This document shows, piece after piece, positions 1 through 6,894 of a stretch of DNA of 18,534 bases (its first letter is position 1; every line of letters starts with the position of its first letter). Location of the stretch: NCBI GenBank assembly GCA_964616145.1, contig CAZTRD010000020.1:1-18534 (forward strand), read 5' to 3'. The notes under the pieces were generated by a model. That model was not told the origin of the DNA, made no database searches, and saw only the letters and a list, made by a program, of their open reading frames with translations. The translations under genes and the position numbers were made by a program. This stretch comes from JAQTNP01 sp964616145 (GTDB lineage: Bacteria; Patescibacteriota; Minisyncoccia; Minisyncoccales; PEYH01).

Positions 1-140
1 GCGGCAGAAGCTCTATTGATAGCGACTCCTGTTGTGCCTATATACATTGTCTGGTTTGTCAACGCATATTGAGCATGCGAATGCGTTTTAGGTTCGTGTA
101 GTTCCGTTCCAGTTAAAACGCTATGTTGTATATCAGCCAT
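1..140 (-). CDS. Fibre-like tail protein, N-terminal part (cut by window edge)
   Basis: An open frame starts at ATG 140 and runs off the left edge with 46 codons visible. It begins MADIQHSVLTGTELHEPKTH and continues with a His- and Thr-rich stretch and YIGTTGVAINRAS. This low-complexity, Thr/Gly-rich start resembles receptor-binding or fibre proteins of environmental siphophages, which normally follow the minor tail genes. The start codon overlaps the stop of the upstream gene as TAATG, and an AGAGGTG ribosome-binding site lies a few bases upstream. The reading frame is well supported. The fibre role comes from position and composition only, because no diagnostic domain lies within the visible part. 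Confidence 0.72.
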   Translation of the reverse strand, partial: MADIQHSVLTGTELHEPKTHSHAQYALTNQTMYIGTTGVAINRASA

Positions 141-478
141 TATATCACCTCTAACAGGTTTACTTTTACATCATAACTATCATATCCAACATATGTCAGA
201 ACAAAAGCTTTCTCATCAAATCGCACCGTATAGGTTTGCTCATCCTGATAGTTATACCAATTGAACGTTATAAGATTCATTTTAGAATTGAATAATTCCC
301 TTATTTCAGTAGCCTGGATATAGGTTATGTTATTAAATTGCAACGAAAATCTATTCCTAGGAGTACCCCACTTATTGCGCCTGCGTTCCTTACCGTACGT
401 TGTATTTGTTGTTATTGTATTATAATTTATAGAACTTTCATAAACAGCGTCTGGTCTTGTTGTGATTGTGTCAGGCAT
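140..478 (-). CDS. Minor tail protein, lambda gpM-like (copy 2)
   Basis: 112 residues. The central and C-terminal parts carry the pattern of the phage minor tail family of lambda gpM: a basic GKERRR segment, a strand FSLQFNNIT, then TFNWYNYQDEQTYTVRF and a hydrophobic strand ending in VNLLEVI. Lambda gpM is a tail-tip component added near the baseplate during tail assembly. The gene directly upstream has the same motifs in the same order, so the two are probably tandem paralogues. Start ATG 478 overlaps the previous stop as TAATG, with GGAGATAATAG as ribosome-binding site. The gpM assignment rests on motif pattern and position after the tape measure; a distal-tail protein of another family is possible. 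Confidence 0.78.
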   Translation of the reverse strand: MPDTITTRPDAVYESSINYNTITTNTTYGKERRRNKWGTPRNRFSLQFNNITYIQATEIRELFNSKMNLITFNWYNYQDEQTYTVRFDEKAFVLTYVGYDSYDVKVNLLEVI

Positions 479-822
479 TATTCTATTATCTCCATTAATC
501 CAATATTCAAATTATAAACATTGTCAATTATTCTTTGGTATGAAAAACCATCATCAATAAATCTTACAGTATAAGTTACCGAATCTATTGGATTATCCCA
601 ACTAAACGTGCCATAAGAACCTAGTTGAAGTTGAAAAAACGCTTTCATATCATTAATCTGTGTTAATGAAATATTATTAAATACAAGATTCCATGAGCGA
701 CGAAGATTTGTTTGTTTTAACCTTCTCTGTTCCTTGCCAGATTCAAATACATGGATATCTACTGGAGAACCAGTAGCTTCTTCTAGGGCGTAATCAGCTT
801 CCCAATGGAATATGCCAGACAT
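478..822 (-). CDS. Minor tail protein, lambda gpM-like (copy 1)
   Basis: 114 residues, following the tape measure gene as lambda gpM-type genes do. It has GKEQRR near residue 29, then WNLVFNNIS, GTFSWDNPIDSVTYTVRF and a C-terminal IGLMEIIE strand. The F-x-W-[DN] followed by a Y-T-V-R-F strand resembles the F-L-W-x-P-P core of lambda gpM. It aligns along its C-terminal two thirds with the next gene, sharing GKE.RR, FNNI, TF.W and TYTVRF. Start ATG 822 overlaps the tape measure stop as TAATG, with AGAGGGT upstream. It is probably a tail-tip protein that initiates or closes tip assembly. Being one of two copies, the pair may form a heteromeric ring. Confidence 0.8.
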   Translation of the reverse strand: MSGIFHWEADYALEEATGSPVDIHVFESGKEQRRLKQTNLRRSWNLVFNNISLTQINDMKAFFQLQLGSYGTFSWDNPIDSVTYTVRFIDDGFSYQRIIDNVYNLNIGLMEIIE

Positions 823-3617
823 TATCTAACCCTCTTTAGAGTTCTTCTGGTTGAACCACCCTTTATAAGGTCTGCATTAATAACGTTTATTACAGTATTG
901 GGTTCGTTTGCTATTTGGGCATTTACAAAGTTAGGGTCTACAACGTTTATTATGGTGAGTGAATCGCCACCCCTATATTCATCAAGAGGAACAATAGCCT
1001 CTGGACCAGATTCGCCAATCATACCGAGCGTGGGTCTTCTAACAATGGCACCCTCTGCGAACATTGGTATATTTCCTGGATGTAGTGGTGAACTTCCTAA
1101 GTTAAAAGCTTCTCCTGCAAATGATGCCGCACCGCCAGCAGCACCACCAAATAAACCAAGTACTCCACTTATGGCTGACCACCATCCGCCACTACCAGCT
1201 CCAAAGCCCATAGTTGTCTGTGCTGTCCACCACTGTGCTACCATCTTACCAAGCATTTGGCTATGAGCTTCTAACATACCCCTTACAAAACCACCTATAA
1301 AGTTTCTTAAAGCATCGTCCATAACATCCTGCCAAACTTCGCTGAATGTCTTAGTACCCTTTACTAGGTTAAATATGTGGTCTGACCACTTAGTAGACAT
1401 ATCGCTTATAACGTCATCCGTAGCGCCAACCATCTTATCTAATATTCCAGCCAATCTTTCTGCTTCTTCTTTAGCAAAGTCAATTGCAGTACCCTTAATT
1501 TTTTCAGTTCCAGTAATAAATTTAGAAAGTATATCAGCCATAAACTTATCCATCAATCCAATTGGTATAGCAAAAGCACCGAATATCTCTTTCGCCATAT
1601 CGGCCATTTCTTTTTTTACCTTGTCAACAAATGTTGTGTCTGGTATAAAAGCAGTTTCAAATAAACCTTTACCCCACCGTTTCTCTATCTCTTTGCCTAA
1701 CAAAGACCATGTCGTTTCACCCATAGCCTTACCAAATTTCCAATATTGAAATTCAGCCTTTGCTAGCATCCATGGCAAATCCTTGAGAAGCATGGTTGCT
1801 TTAGCTATTCCTTCAGCCCATTCTAAAATAGCTTTTCTATTATTCCAAATAGCTGTTCCCATAGTTAAAAGACCACCTATTATCGGAGTGAAACGAAGCG
1901 CCAACTTTGGCAGTGTTTTGATAACATTCTTGATTGAATCATCTAATTCTTTCCAGGCCACTCTTACGCTAGCTACGATTATAACCAATATAGCTAAGAC
2001 CGCTGCGATACCAAGAATCCATGGGATAATCGTTATTGCTGCCGAAACAGCTCCACCTATCGCCCCAGAAAGTACTCCCCAACTAATCGTAGCCGATATC
2101 ATAAAACCTTTCATAATTAAAGCAACACCCATTACAAAAAGAAGTGCAGCAGCTAGGGCACCAAACAAAACAACAAGTCGTTTAACCGCTGGTGACATGT
2201 CATCCATTTTTCGAAACATATCTGTAAGTTTATCTATAATCTTAGAGATGTGGGGGGCTAAAACCTCTCCTAAACTTATACTAAAAGCTTGAACATTGTT
2301 TCTCAATATCTTTAATCTTACATCAAGTCTTTCTGAGGCTGTTCCAAACATATCAGTAAATTCTTTAACATCGCCTATTTTGCTAGCAAGTTCATCTATT
2401 AAACCAGTCTGTTGCATTAATACGAGAACTGAAGATGCAGCTCTCATTCTAAACATGTCAGTAGTCTCAGCTACGCCAAGATTAGCTTTTCTTAACTGTT
2501 CCAACACATAAGTTACGCCTCTAGTCTTAATATTTAATTCAGATAATGATATCCCTTGACCTTCCAATTCATTAAGCAATTCTCGCATTGGCTTAGTGGC
2601 GCGTTTCTGGTGTCTTTCAAGCATAGTCATTGCTATACGAAAATGCCTGCCAGCATTACCTGCCTTTATCCCAGCATTAGCTAAAACACCAAGTATAGCT
2701 AAAGTTTTTTCTAGAGAAATATTAGTTTGATTGGCAATAGGACCAGCTTGTGCTAGCGCTTGAGTCAAATCATTTACATCGGCTATTGTCAGGGCTGTTG
2801 TAGTTGCTAAGCCGGCCACAACCCTACCCGTTTCAGTGGCACTTAAATTGAATTGGTTTAAAGTCTTTACAATTGATTCTAGGGATGTATCTAGAGTAAG
2901 CCCACTCCTAGCAAATATTGTAGTAAGTGATACAGCCGCCATCATGGTGTTGTTATATCCTTCCATACCATGAGTAAGTATTATACCTGTTCTCGCTAGG
3001 GTTACACCAGCCTTTGATAATTCAACTGCCGAAAACATCGTTTCTTTAGATAATTGCCTAAAAGTCTTGCCTATTTCATCTGTTTGCTCTGCTGTAAGCC
3101 TTCCTTGAGCCTCAACATCCTTCATACTACTCTGAAAGTCTGCATATACCCTAAAACTAGCTACACCATAGGCTGTGAGGGCGGCGGAAGCGGCTACAAA
3201 CGCGTATCCTAGCCTCGTTACCATCATACCAACATAGTATGACTGTCTTCCTGTAAGCTCTAAAGACCTAGCAGTTTTCTGTGATTCTGCTCCAAGAAGA
3301 GCAACGGCCTCTGCGTGTTTTGCATATATTTTAGGAACCATTGCTGATGTAAGAGCTGCATTTGGTCCAGGTCTCATGGCAATATTCAAATCATTTTGGA
3401 AAGACTTTATCTTTTTAAGATTTTCTTCAGAAAAGCCAAGACCCTTCATCCAACCTTGCAAAGCTCCGCCACGCAAGCCCTGAGGACCAGTTGCTTTACC
3501 AGCTAAACCAGTAACGTTTTTAGCTAGGGCAAGAACCTGCCTATTTACTTGCTCAATGCCCTTGGTACTGGCAGACACTGTTAAATTAACGCCTACATCT
3601 CCAAATGGTCCAGCCAT
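822..3617 (-). CDS. Tail tape measure protein
   Basis: 931 residues. Residues about 155-460 match the TP901-type tape measure core (for example FQSSMKDVEAQGRLTAEQ, then long helical Ala/Leu/Thr-rich sequence). Residues about 475-553 are strongly hydrophobic with several potential membrane-spanning helices, typical of tape measures that help DNA cross the inner membrane. Near residue 865 is the C-terminal signature GESGPEAIVPL found in many tape measures. The protein sets tail length; at roughly 1.5 angstrom per residue, 931 residues implies a tail near 140 nm, which is an inference. It lies between the frameshifted chaperone gene and the gpM-like genes, as in other long-tailed phages. Start ATG 3617 overlaps the stop of the chaperone -1 frame (TAATG) and has CGGAG upstream. 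Confidence 0.96.
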   Translation of the reverse strand: MAGPFGDVGVNLTVSASTKGIEQVNRQVLALAKNVTGLAGKATGPQGLRGGALQGWMKGLGFSEENLKKIKSFQNDLNIAMRPGPNAALTSAMVPKIYAKHAEAVALLGAESQKTARSLELTGRQSYYVGMMVTRLGYAFVAASAALTAYGVASFRVYADFQSSMKDVEAQGRLTAEQTDEIGKTFRQLSKETMFSAVELSKAGVTLARTGIILTHGMEGYNNTMMAAVSLTTIFARSGLTLDTSLESIVKTLNQFNLSATETGRVVAGLATTTALTIADVNDLTQALAQAGPIANQTNISLEKTLAILGVLANAGIKAGNAGRHFRIAMTMLERHQKRATKPMRELLNELEGQGISLSELNIKTRGVTYVLEQLRKANLGVAETTDMFRMRAASSVLVLMQQTGLIDELASKIGDVKEFTDMFGTASERLDVRLKILRNNVQAFSISLGEVLAPHISKIIDKLTDMFRKMDDMSPAVKRLVVLFGALAAALLFVMGVALIMKGFMISATISWGVLSGAIGGAVSAAITIIPWILGIAAVLAILVIIVASVRVAWKELDDSIKNVIKTLPKLALRFTPIIGGLLTMGTAIWNNRKAILEWAEGIAKATMLLKDLPWMLAKAEFQYWKFGKAMGETTWSLLGKEIEKRWGKGLFETAFIPDTTFVDKVKKEMADMAKEIFGAFAIPIGLMDKFMADILSKFITGTEKIKGTAIDFAKEEAERLAGILDKMVGATDDVISDMSTKWSDHIFNLVKGTKTFSEVWQDVMDDALRNFIGGFVRGMLEAHSQMLGKMVAQWWTAQTTMGFGAGSGGWWSAISGVLGLFGGAAGGAASFAGEAFNLGSSPLHPGNIPMFAEGAIVRRPTLGMIGESGPEAIVPLDEYRGGDSLTIINVVDPNFVNAQIANEPNTVINVINADLIKGGSTRRTLKRVR

Positions 3618-4149
3618 TATTTTCTCCGAATGTTTCTAGTCTTGGCCATAGCCCTTTCGTTGGCTATTTTTTCTTGCTTATTCATTTCGTCCAGAAGAAC
3701 AGAAAAAGCCATTAAGTCCTTTGATGGCTGGTTATAGCACTCCTCTATAGTCCAACCAAAGGTCTTGCACAATGTAAATATATGTAATATCGGGGGCGGC
3801 TCTTTAGTAGAAGCACCACTATAGGTTGCAACTACCGCCCGTCTTAGTTTTTTATTTCAGTCGCATTCAAGTTATTAAAATTGCTTATCTCTTCTATAAT
3901 TTTCGATACCAAATCACCACGTAATCTTCCAATATTATCAGGTGATAGCTCAACATCTTTACCATCTTTGTCTTTAGCGTCCCAAGATATTATGGAATGT
4001 GCTAATAAACTTAAACTGCCTGTTGATTCTTCGCCTGAGTTAAACTTTTTAGCTGCTTCTAACTGGTCTTTAAGCGAAAGTTTTTTAATTGTTATAGTTA
4101 CTTCTTCTAACTTTAATTCTTTAGTATAATCTTCTGCAAAAATTGACAT
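3617..4149 (-). CDS. Tail assembly chaperone, -1 frameshift fusion (gpG-T-like)
   Basis: Reading the 101-codon chaperone to AAC (3849-3847), slipping back one base and resuming at CTA (3847-3845) opens 76 further codons, giving a 177-residue fusion. The extension has no stop until TAA at 3619-3617, which overlaps the tape measure ATG as TAATG, the junction used by the other coupled structural genes here. The extension contains LCKTFGWTIEECYNQPSKDL and a basic C-terminus ending TRNIRRK, the kind of T domain that binds the tail tube protein. Without the shift, 226 bases between chaperone and tape measure would be non-coding in an otherwise gap-free operon. In lambda and relatives the long form is made in a small fraction of translations. 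Confidence 0.9.
3794..3853 (-). promoter_or_regulatory. Programmed -1 ribosomal frameshift site with downstream stem-loop
   Basis: The heptamer A AAA AAC occupies 3853-3847 in the correct zero-frame phase (codons ATA AAA AAC), immediately before the TAA stop. It fits the X XXY YYZ rule. After a six-base spacer (TAAGAC) the RNA has GGGCGG (3840-3835), exactly complementary to CCGCCC (3799-3794), giving a six-base GC stem with a 35-base loop. A short GTAG/CTAC pairing inside the loop could stack on it. Slippery site, spacer and stem have the usual geometry of a -1 stimulator. Folding is inferred by eye; the heptamer and frame are seen directly. Confidence 0.87.
3844..4149 (-). CDS. Tail assembly chaperone, short form (gpG-like)
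   Basis: 101 residues, acidic and helical, beginning MSIFAEDYTKELKLEEVTIT and ending LNATEIKN. It lies between the tail tube gene and the tape measure, where siphophages encode the chaperone that coats the tape measure during tail assembly (gpG in lambda). Start ATG 4149 is preceded by AAGGGGC at suitable spacing. The last codons before the TAA stop are ATA AAA AAC, which contain a canonical -1 slippery heptamer. This ORF is therefore the unshifted product, and a longer fusion is made from the same start. The chaperone identity rests on position, size and the frameshift rather than on recognisable residues. Confidence 0.88.
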   Translation of the reverse strand: MSIFAEDYTKELKLEEVTITIKKLSLKDQLEAAKKFNSGEESTGSLSLLAHSIISWDAKDKDGKDVELSPDNIGRLRGDLVSKIIEEISNFNNLNATEIKN

Positions 4150-4169
4150 CTTTATGCCCCTTAGTTGTT

Positions 4170-4195
4170 GGGGAGGGAGAATAAACCCCCTCCCC
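4170..4195 (-). promoter_or_regulatory. GC-rich hairpin between tail tube and chaperone genes
   Basis: The minus-strand RNA has GGGGAGGGGG (4195-4186), loop TTTATT, then CTCCCTCCCC (4179-4170): ten pairs with one G-U. It begins 9 bases after the tail tube stop and ends 20 bases before the chaperone ATG. No U-tract follows in either direction, so it does not look like a standard intrinsic terminator. It may protect the 3' end of the tail tube message or lower expression of downstream genes, since tube protein is needed in far larger amounts than chaperone. The C-rich arm could also pair with the AAGGGGC ribosome-binding site of the chaperone gene. Confidence 0.6.
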
Positions 4196-4204
4196 GGTTA
4201 ATTA

Positions 4205-5191
4205 CTATATTACATCTGTTTCGTTAAACATCCTGATTCTTATTTCATATCTGTGCCAATCTTCCGATGGGCTATCTGTCGCGAACGCCGTGAATGGCAT
4301 GTCGTGATAGATTATATCAGGACCAGTAACCGTAGGTGTAGTGCCAGTAAAGACTATTCTTGGACAATCTATGAATAATCTATAATATTCACTAGAAGCC
4401 GCTCCTTTTATTACATCATCAGATGTAAACTGCAAGGACAAGAAAGCTTCGTCACCGTTTACGTACTTATTGTACATTGTTAAATCATCGAATTCCATGT
4501 TTAACGTTCCAGTAACATCTCTAAATCCACTTCGAGGTATAGCCGCGCGATATTTAGAACCAAGTTTGCCCTTATCTTCTGCTAGGTTGTTATTAATTGT
4601 AATTGAGCAACTTGTTATATCGCCTTCAGTACCATCTACAGATAGTACACCCTCATCAAATGTCAACGGATTTAATGTTGATATCGATGTAGCTGCTGTC
4701 TGTGATGCTGAAGTAGACTCTTCTTTGCCTAAGAAACTAAATGTAGACGATAATGGTTCACCAACAGCACAGTTTAGTGTGACTTGGTTAACCTTCATGC
4801 CGTTGTATGTAAAGCAACCAGCATCTCTCCATACCTCTACTCTTAAGCCTTCAGGCAGAACCCCAGATGGGAATATATCATGTGTATATACCACTTCCGG
4901 AGAACCACTGGGTCCAGCTGTTTGTGCTCTTCCAAGAGCATGCTTTAATAGGGTGCTAAACTCTCCTGTAGGCTGTATTTCGGCGTTTAAATCACCACCA
5001 GCTCTATAGGCTCCCTCTCTCCACACACTTCTAGAGGCGTTTCCTCTTATCGCATCTGTTGCGACAACGTTTTTCTCTAAGACTATCGATTCGGACGTAA
5101 ATGGTATGAACTTATTTATCGTTGGCGAACCACTAGCCCATACCGTTTCTTCTACAAAACCGACCTGCGCATTGCTTCCAACTCCGGCCAT
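4205..5191 (-). CDS. Major tail protein (tail tube)
   Basis: 328 residues, rich in Thr, Ser, Gly and beta-strand-like sequence, with no signal peptide or membrane segment. It begins MAGVGSNAQVGFVEETVWAS, similar in style to tail tube proteins of many siphophages. Features include GAYRAGGDLNAEIQPTGEFSTL near residue 60 and a region with GTLNMEFDDL near residue 230, typical of tube proteins with one tube fold plus an extra domain. It lies between the tail terminator and the tail assembly chaperone, the standard place for the tube gene. Start ATG 5191 is preceded by AGGAGTCAAAA. Its product would form stacked rings around the tape measure. Family membership is inferred from organisation and composition. 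Confidence 0.88.
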   Translation of the reverse strand: MAGVGSNAQVGFVEETVWASGSPTINKFIPFTSESIVLEKNVVATDAIRGNASRSVWREGAYRAGGDLNAEIQPTGEFSTLLKHALGRAQTAGPSGSPEVVYTHDIFPSGVLPEGLRVEVWRDAGCFTYNGMKVNQVTLNCAVGEPLSSTFSFLGKEESTSASQTAATSISTLNPLTFDEGVLSVDGTEGDITSCSITINNNLAEDKGKLGSKYRAAIPRSGFRDVTGTLNMEFDDLTMYNKYVNGDEAFLSLQFTSDDVIKGAASSEYYRLFIDCPRIVFTGTTPTVTGPDIIYHDMPFTAFATDSPSEDWHRYEIRIRMFNETDVI

Positions 5192-5205
5192 TTTTGACTC
5201 CTTTG

Positions 5206-5652
5206 CTATGTAGCCCTTACAAACCTTACTCTGGCATTATAGTTTAACCTACAAGCCATTATAGGTGTTGTTTCATATTCGCCAGGAAAAAATCTTCTAT
5301 TTAAAACCTGACTATATATTGCCTGCCCGCCTATAGTGTAACTAGCTTGCAGTGCATTGTCTATTTGCCGTACAATATTTTGTACGTTTTGTATACCAGT
5401 TAAGTAATCCGGTGAGGATTCGTACGCTGTTATAACAAAATTTGCTGACATTTCCTTACGCTTTGGCATTCCAATATCATTCTCTACCGCTTCCAGCAAC
5501 TCTACTGTTATGGATGGAAATGTTAAGAATGCCTGTTGCTCTGGTCCTCCATAATACATATTATCGGCTGACACTAGAGCAGTCAAATCAGTATACCCTT
5601 TAAGGGCATTTACTACAGTTGTAATTAGTGTTACATAATCTGGACTTCCCAT
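5206..5652 (-). CDS. Tail terminator protein
   Basis: I place the start at ATG 5652, giving 148 residues that begin MGSPDYVTLITTVVNALKGY. This ATG overlaps the upstream stop as TAATG and has GGGGAGG nine bases upstream. An in-frame ATG six codons earlier would put that ribosome-binding site inside the gene. The N-terminal helix, the TFPSITVEL strand near residue 45 and the C-terminal CRLNYNARVRFVR strand are typical of small alpha/beta tail terminator proteins. These cap the tail tube and join it to the head. The order connector, morphogenesis protein, terminator, tube supports the role. Sequence similarity within this family is weak, so the call is mainly contextual. Confidence 0.8.
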   Translation of the reverse strand: MGSPDYVTLITTVVNALKGYTDLTALVSADNMYYGGPEQQAFLTFPSITVELLEAVENDIGMPKRKEMSANFVITAYESSPDYLTGIQNVQNIVRQIDNALQASYTIGGQAIYSQVLNRRFFPGEYETTPIMACRLNYNARVRFVRAT

Positions 5653-6239
5653 TATTCTAATCCTCCCCAATCATACCAACTATACATTGCTTGTGATTCA
5701 GTAAATCCTATAGTTTTACCAAAAATACCTCTTTTCTTTAAACTTTCTGAAACATATCTTGTTAATATTGCCCTGGATTGGTTTTCTTCAGATTCTTTGA
5801 AATGACCTGTACGCCATTGGAAATAAGGTCTACCAGGTATATTATTAATAGTGTAATCGCCTTTTGGTCTATTATGTATAAATAGCATTTCAGCAGCAAA
5901 GCTACTTTTTGGCACTATATTTAACTCTGCCGACCTACCAACCTTTTTTACTTCGTAATCATAATGTAATTTGATTTTGTTTAGGTGATGTTTGCCACCC
6001 TTTACTTTACCAGGTCTACTATGCAAAAGTTTATATGAACCATACTTATCAATAGTAGACTGGGCATGTCTTTTCCAACCAGGACCTTGTCTATCCATGG
6101 CAAGTTGAGCATTCCTAATCCACATTTTTCCAATCTCATTTAAGGCAAGGTGAAGATTGTCTCTTATGTCTTTTGTAGCGCTTAATAGTTTGCCAGTATC
6201 GTTTCTGGTTATCTGTATACTAAGTAGTCCTTCAGCCAT
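5652..6239 (-). CDS. Virion morphogenesis / tail completion protein (HK97 gp10- or Mu gpG-like)
   Basis: 195 residues. The N-terminus (LLSIQITRNDTGKLLSATK) is followed by a helix and a basic region with GPGWKRHAQSTIDKYGSYKLL, matching the W..S..T..K....L pattern of Mu-type virion morphogenesis proteins. IPGRPYFQW near residue 136 corresponds to the conserved I-P-x-R-P-F/Y of the family. Such proteins help head-tail joining or tail completion. The C-terminal about 50 residues, ending YSWYDWGGLE, extend beyond the usual core. Start ATG 6239 overlaps the previous stop as TAATG, with a weak ribosome-binding site (GGATGG), so expression probably depends on translational coupling. Confidence 0.82.
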   Translation of the reverse strand: MAEGLLSIQITRNDTGKLLSATKDIRDNLHLALNEIGKMWIRNAQLAMDRQGPGWKRHAQSTIDKYGSYKLLHSRPGKVKGGKHHLNKIKLHYDYEVKKVGRSAELNIVPKSSFAAEMLFIHNRPKGDYTINNIPGRPYFQWRTGHFKESEENQSRAILTRYVSESLKKRGIFGKTIGFTESQAMYSWYDWGGLE

Positions 6240-6697
6240 TATTTGTTACCATCCGTTTGCCAATTAGTTGGTTCGCCTTCAGTGAAGGTTGGTTCAAAAT
6301 CTTCTGTAGACGATTTAATACCTCTGTTACTTTTTCTAGATATCTTGTTACCAGAGCTATCTAGCAGTATAATTTTACCGTTAACTATATCATCAAGTAA
6401 TTCCATAGCGTAATTTTTAAAGCTTGTCATCCAAGCGTCATTATCTGTTGTTCGAGATTGTACATAAAGAGTTCTTAATGCATAATACGCAGACAGATGT
6501 GACGATATGGTCTTTATGATTGGTGGGGTAGACGTAAACGGTACGCTATGTAACTGATATAACCTAGCATCTATGTAGTCATCGGTTCTTTCTATAAAAT
6601 ATTCAACATCAGAATCACTTATTATTGCATCAGTTACCTTCTTTAATAGTGTTCTAACGTCGGTATCTGCCAAACAGTAATTATTTTCGCGAGACAT
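6239..6697 (-). CDS. Head-tail connector, DUF1320 / Mu gp36-like
   Basis: 152 residues. It opens with a short segment containing ADTDVRTLL, then helices including DDYIDARLYQLHSVPF, and PPIIKTISSHLSAYYALRTLY. The pattern of a helix with Y-I-D-A-R-L, a short loop with P-F, then P-P-I-I-K-x-I and a following helix is that of DUF1320 (Mu gp36), which sits at the head-tail interface. The C-terminal 35 residues are polar and probably disordered. ATG 6697 has a strong AGGAAGG site nine bases upstream. This is the first recognisable structural gene after the glycan cassette, and it marks the return to the virion module. Confidence 0.82.
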   Translation of the reverse strand: MSRENNYCLADTDVRTLLKKVTDAIISDSDVEYFIERTDDYIDARLYQLHSVPFTSTPPIIKTISSHLSAYYALRTLYVQSRTTDNDAWMTSFKNYAMELLDDIVNGKIILLDSSGNKISRKSNRGIKSSTEDFEPTFTEGEPTNWQTDGNK

Positions 6698-6711
6698 TTA
6701 TTTATTCCTTC

Positions 6712-6894
6712 CTAGAACTTTCGTTCCTCACCTCTATGACGGCAGGTGTGCCAGACTATGAACTCTGCGTTACACCTATCAGGATTGAGCCACGAGTTCT
6801 TAAACGTGCAAACACAAATATGTGCGCATGTTCTTATCTTTCTTTTCTTCTTTAATAAAATATTATTTTTAAATTCTTTTACCTGATGCTCCAT
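6712..6894 (-). CDS. Small Cys/His-rich protein, possible zinc-binding
   Basis: 60 residues. A basic N-terminal half with KKKRKIR is followed by C23, H25, C27, C29, C41, H49, C51 and H53, enough ligands for one or two zinc sites. It has no signal peptide or membrane segment. Translation is well supported: ATG 6894 has AAGGGGG seven bases upstream, it overlaps the kinase gene by 16 bases, and its stop lies 14 bases before the next ATG. The five-G ribosome-binding site matches the glycan cassette rather than most tail genes. I do not recognise the family. It could be a small nucleic-acid-binding or structural zinc protein. Function unknown. Confidence 0.62.
   Translation of the reverse strand: MEHQVKEFKNNILLKKKRKIRTCAHICVCTFKNSWLNPDRCNAEFIVWHTCRHRGEERKF

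Noticed and set aside
1783..2292. Plus-strand open frame of 169 codons
   Set aside because: Lies wholly opposite the tape measure gene, has no ribosome-binding site and no recognisable domain; antisense shadow of a well-supported gene. The same holds for other plus-strand frames at 805-1266, 1375-1749, 4470-5009, 16619-17116 and 17725-18213.
5653..5670. Upstream ATG 5670 for the tail terminator gene
   Set aside because: The GGGGAGG site lies downstream of it and fits ATG 5652, which also makes the TAATG junction seen at the other structural genes.
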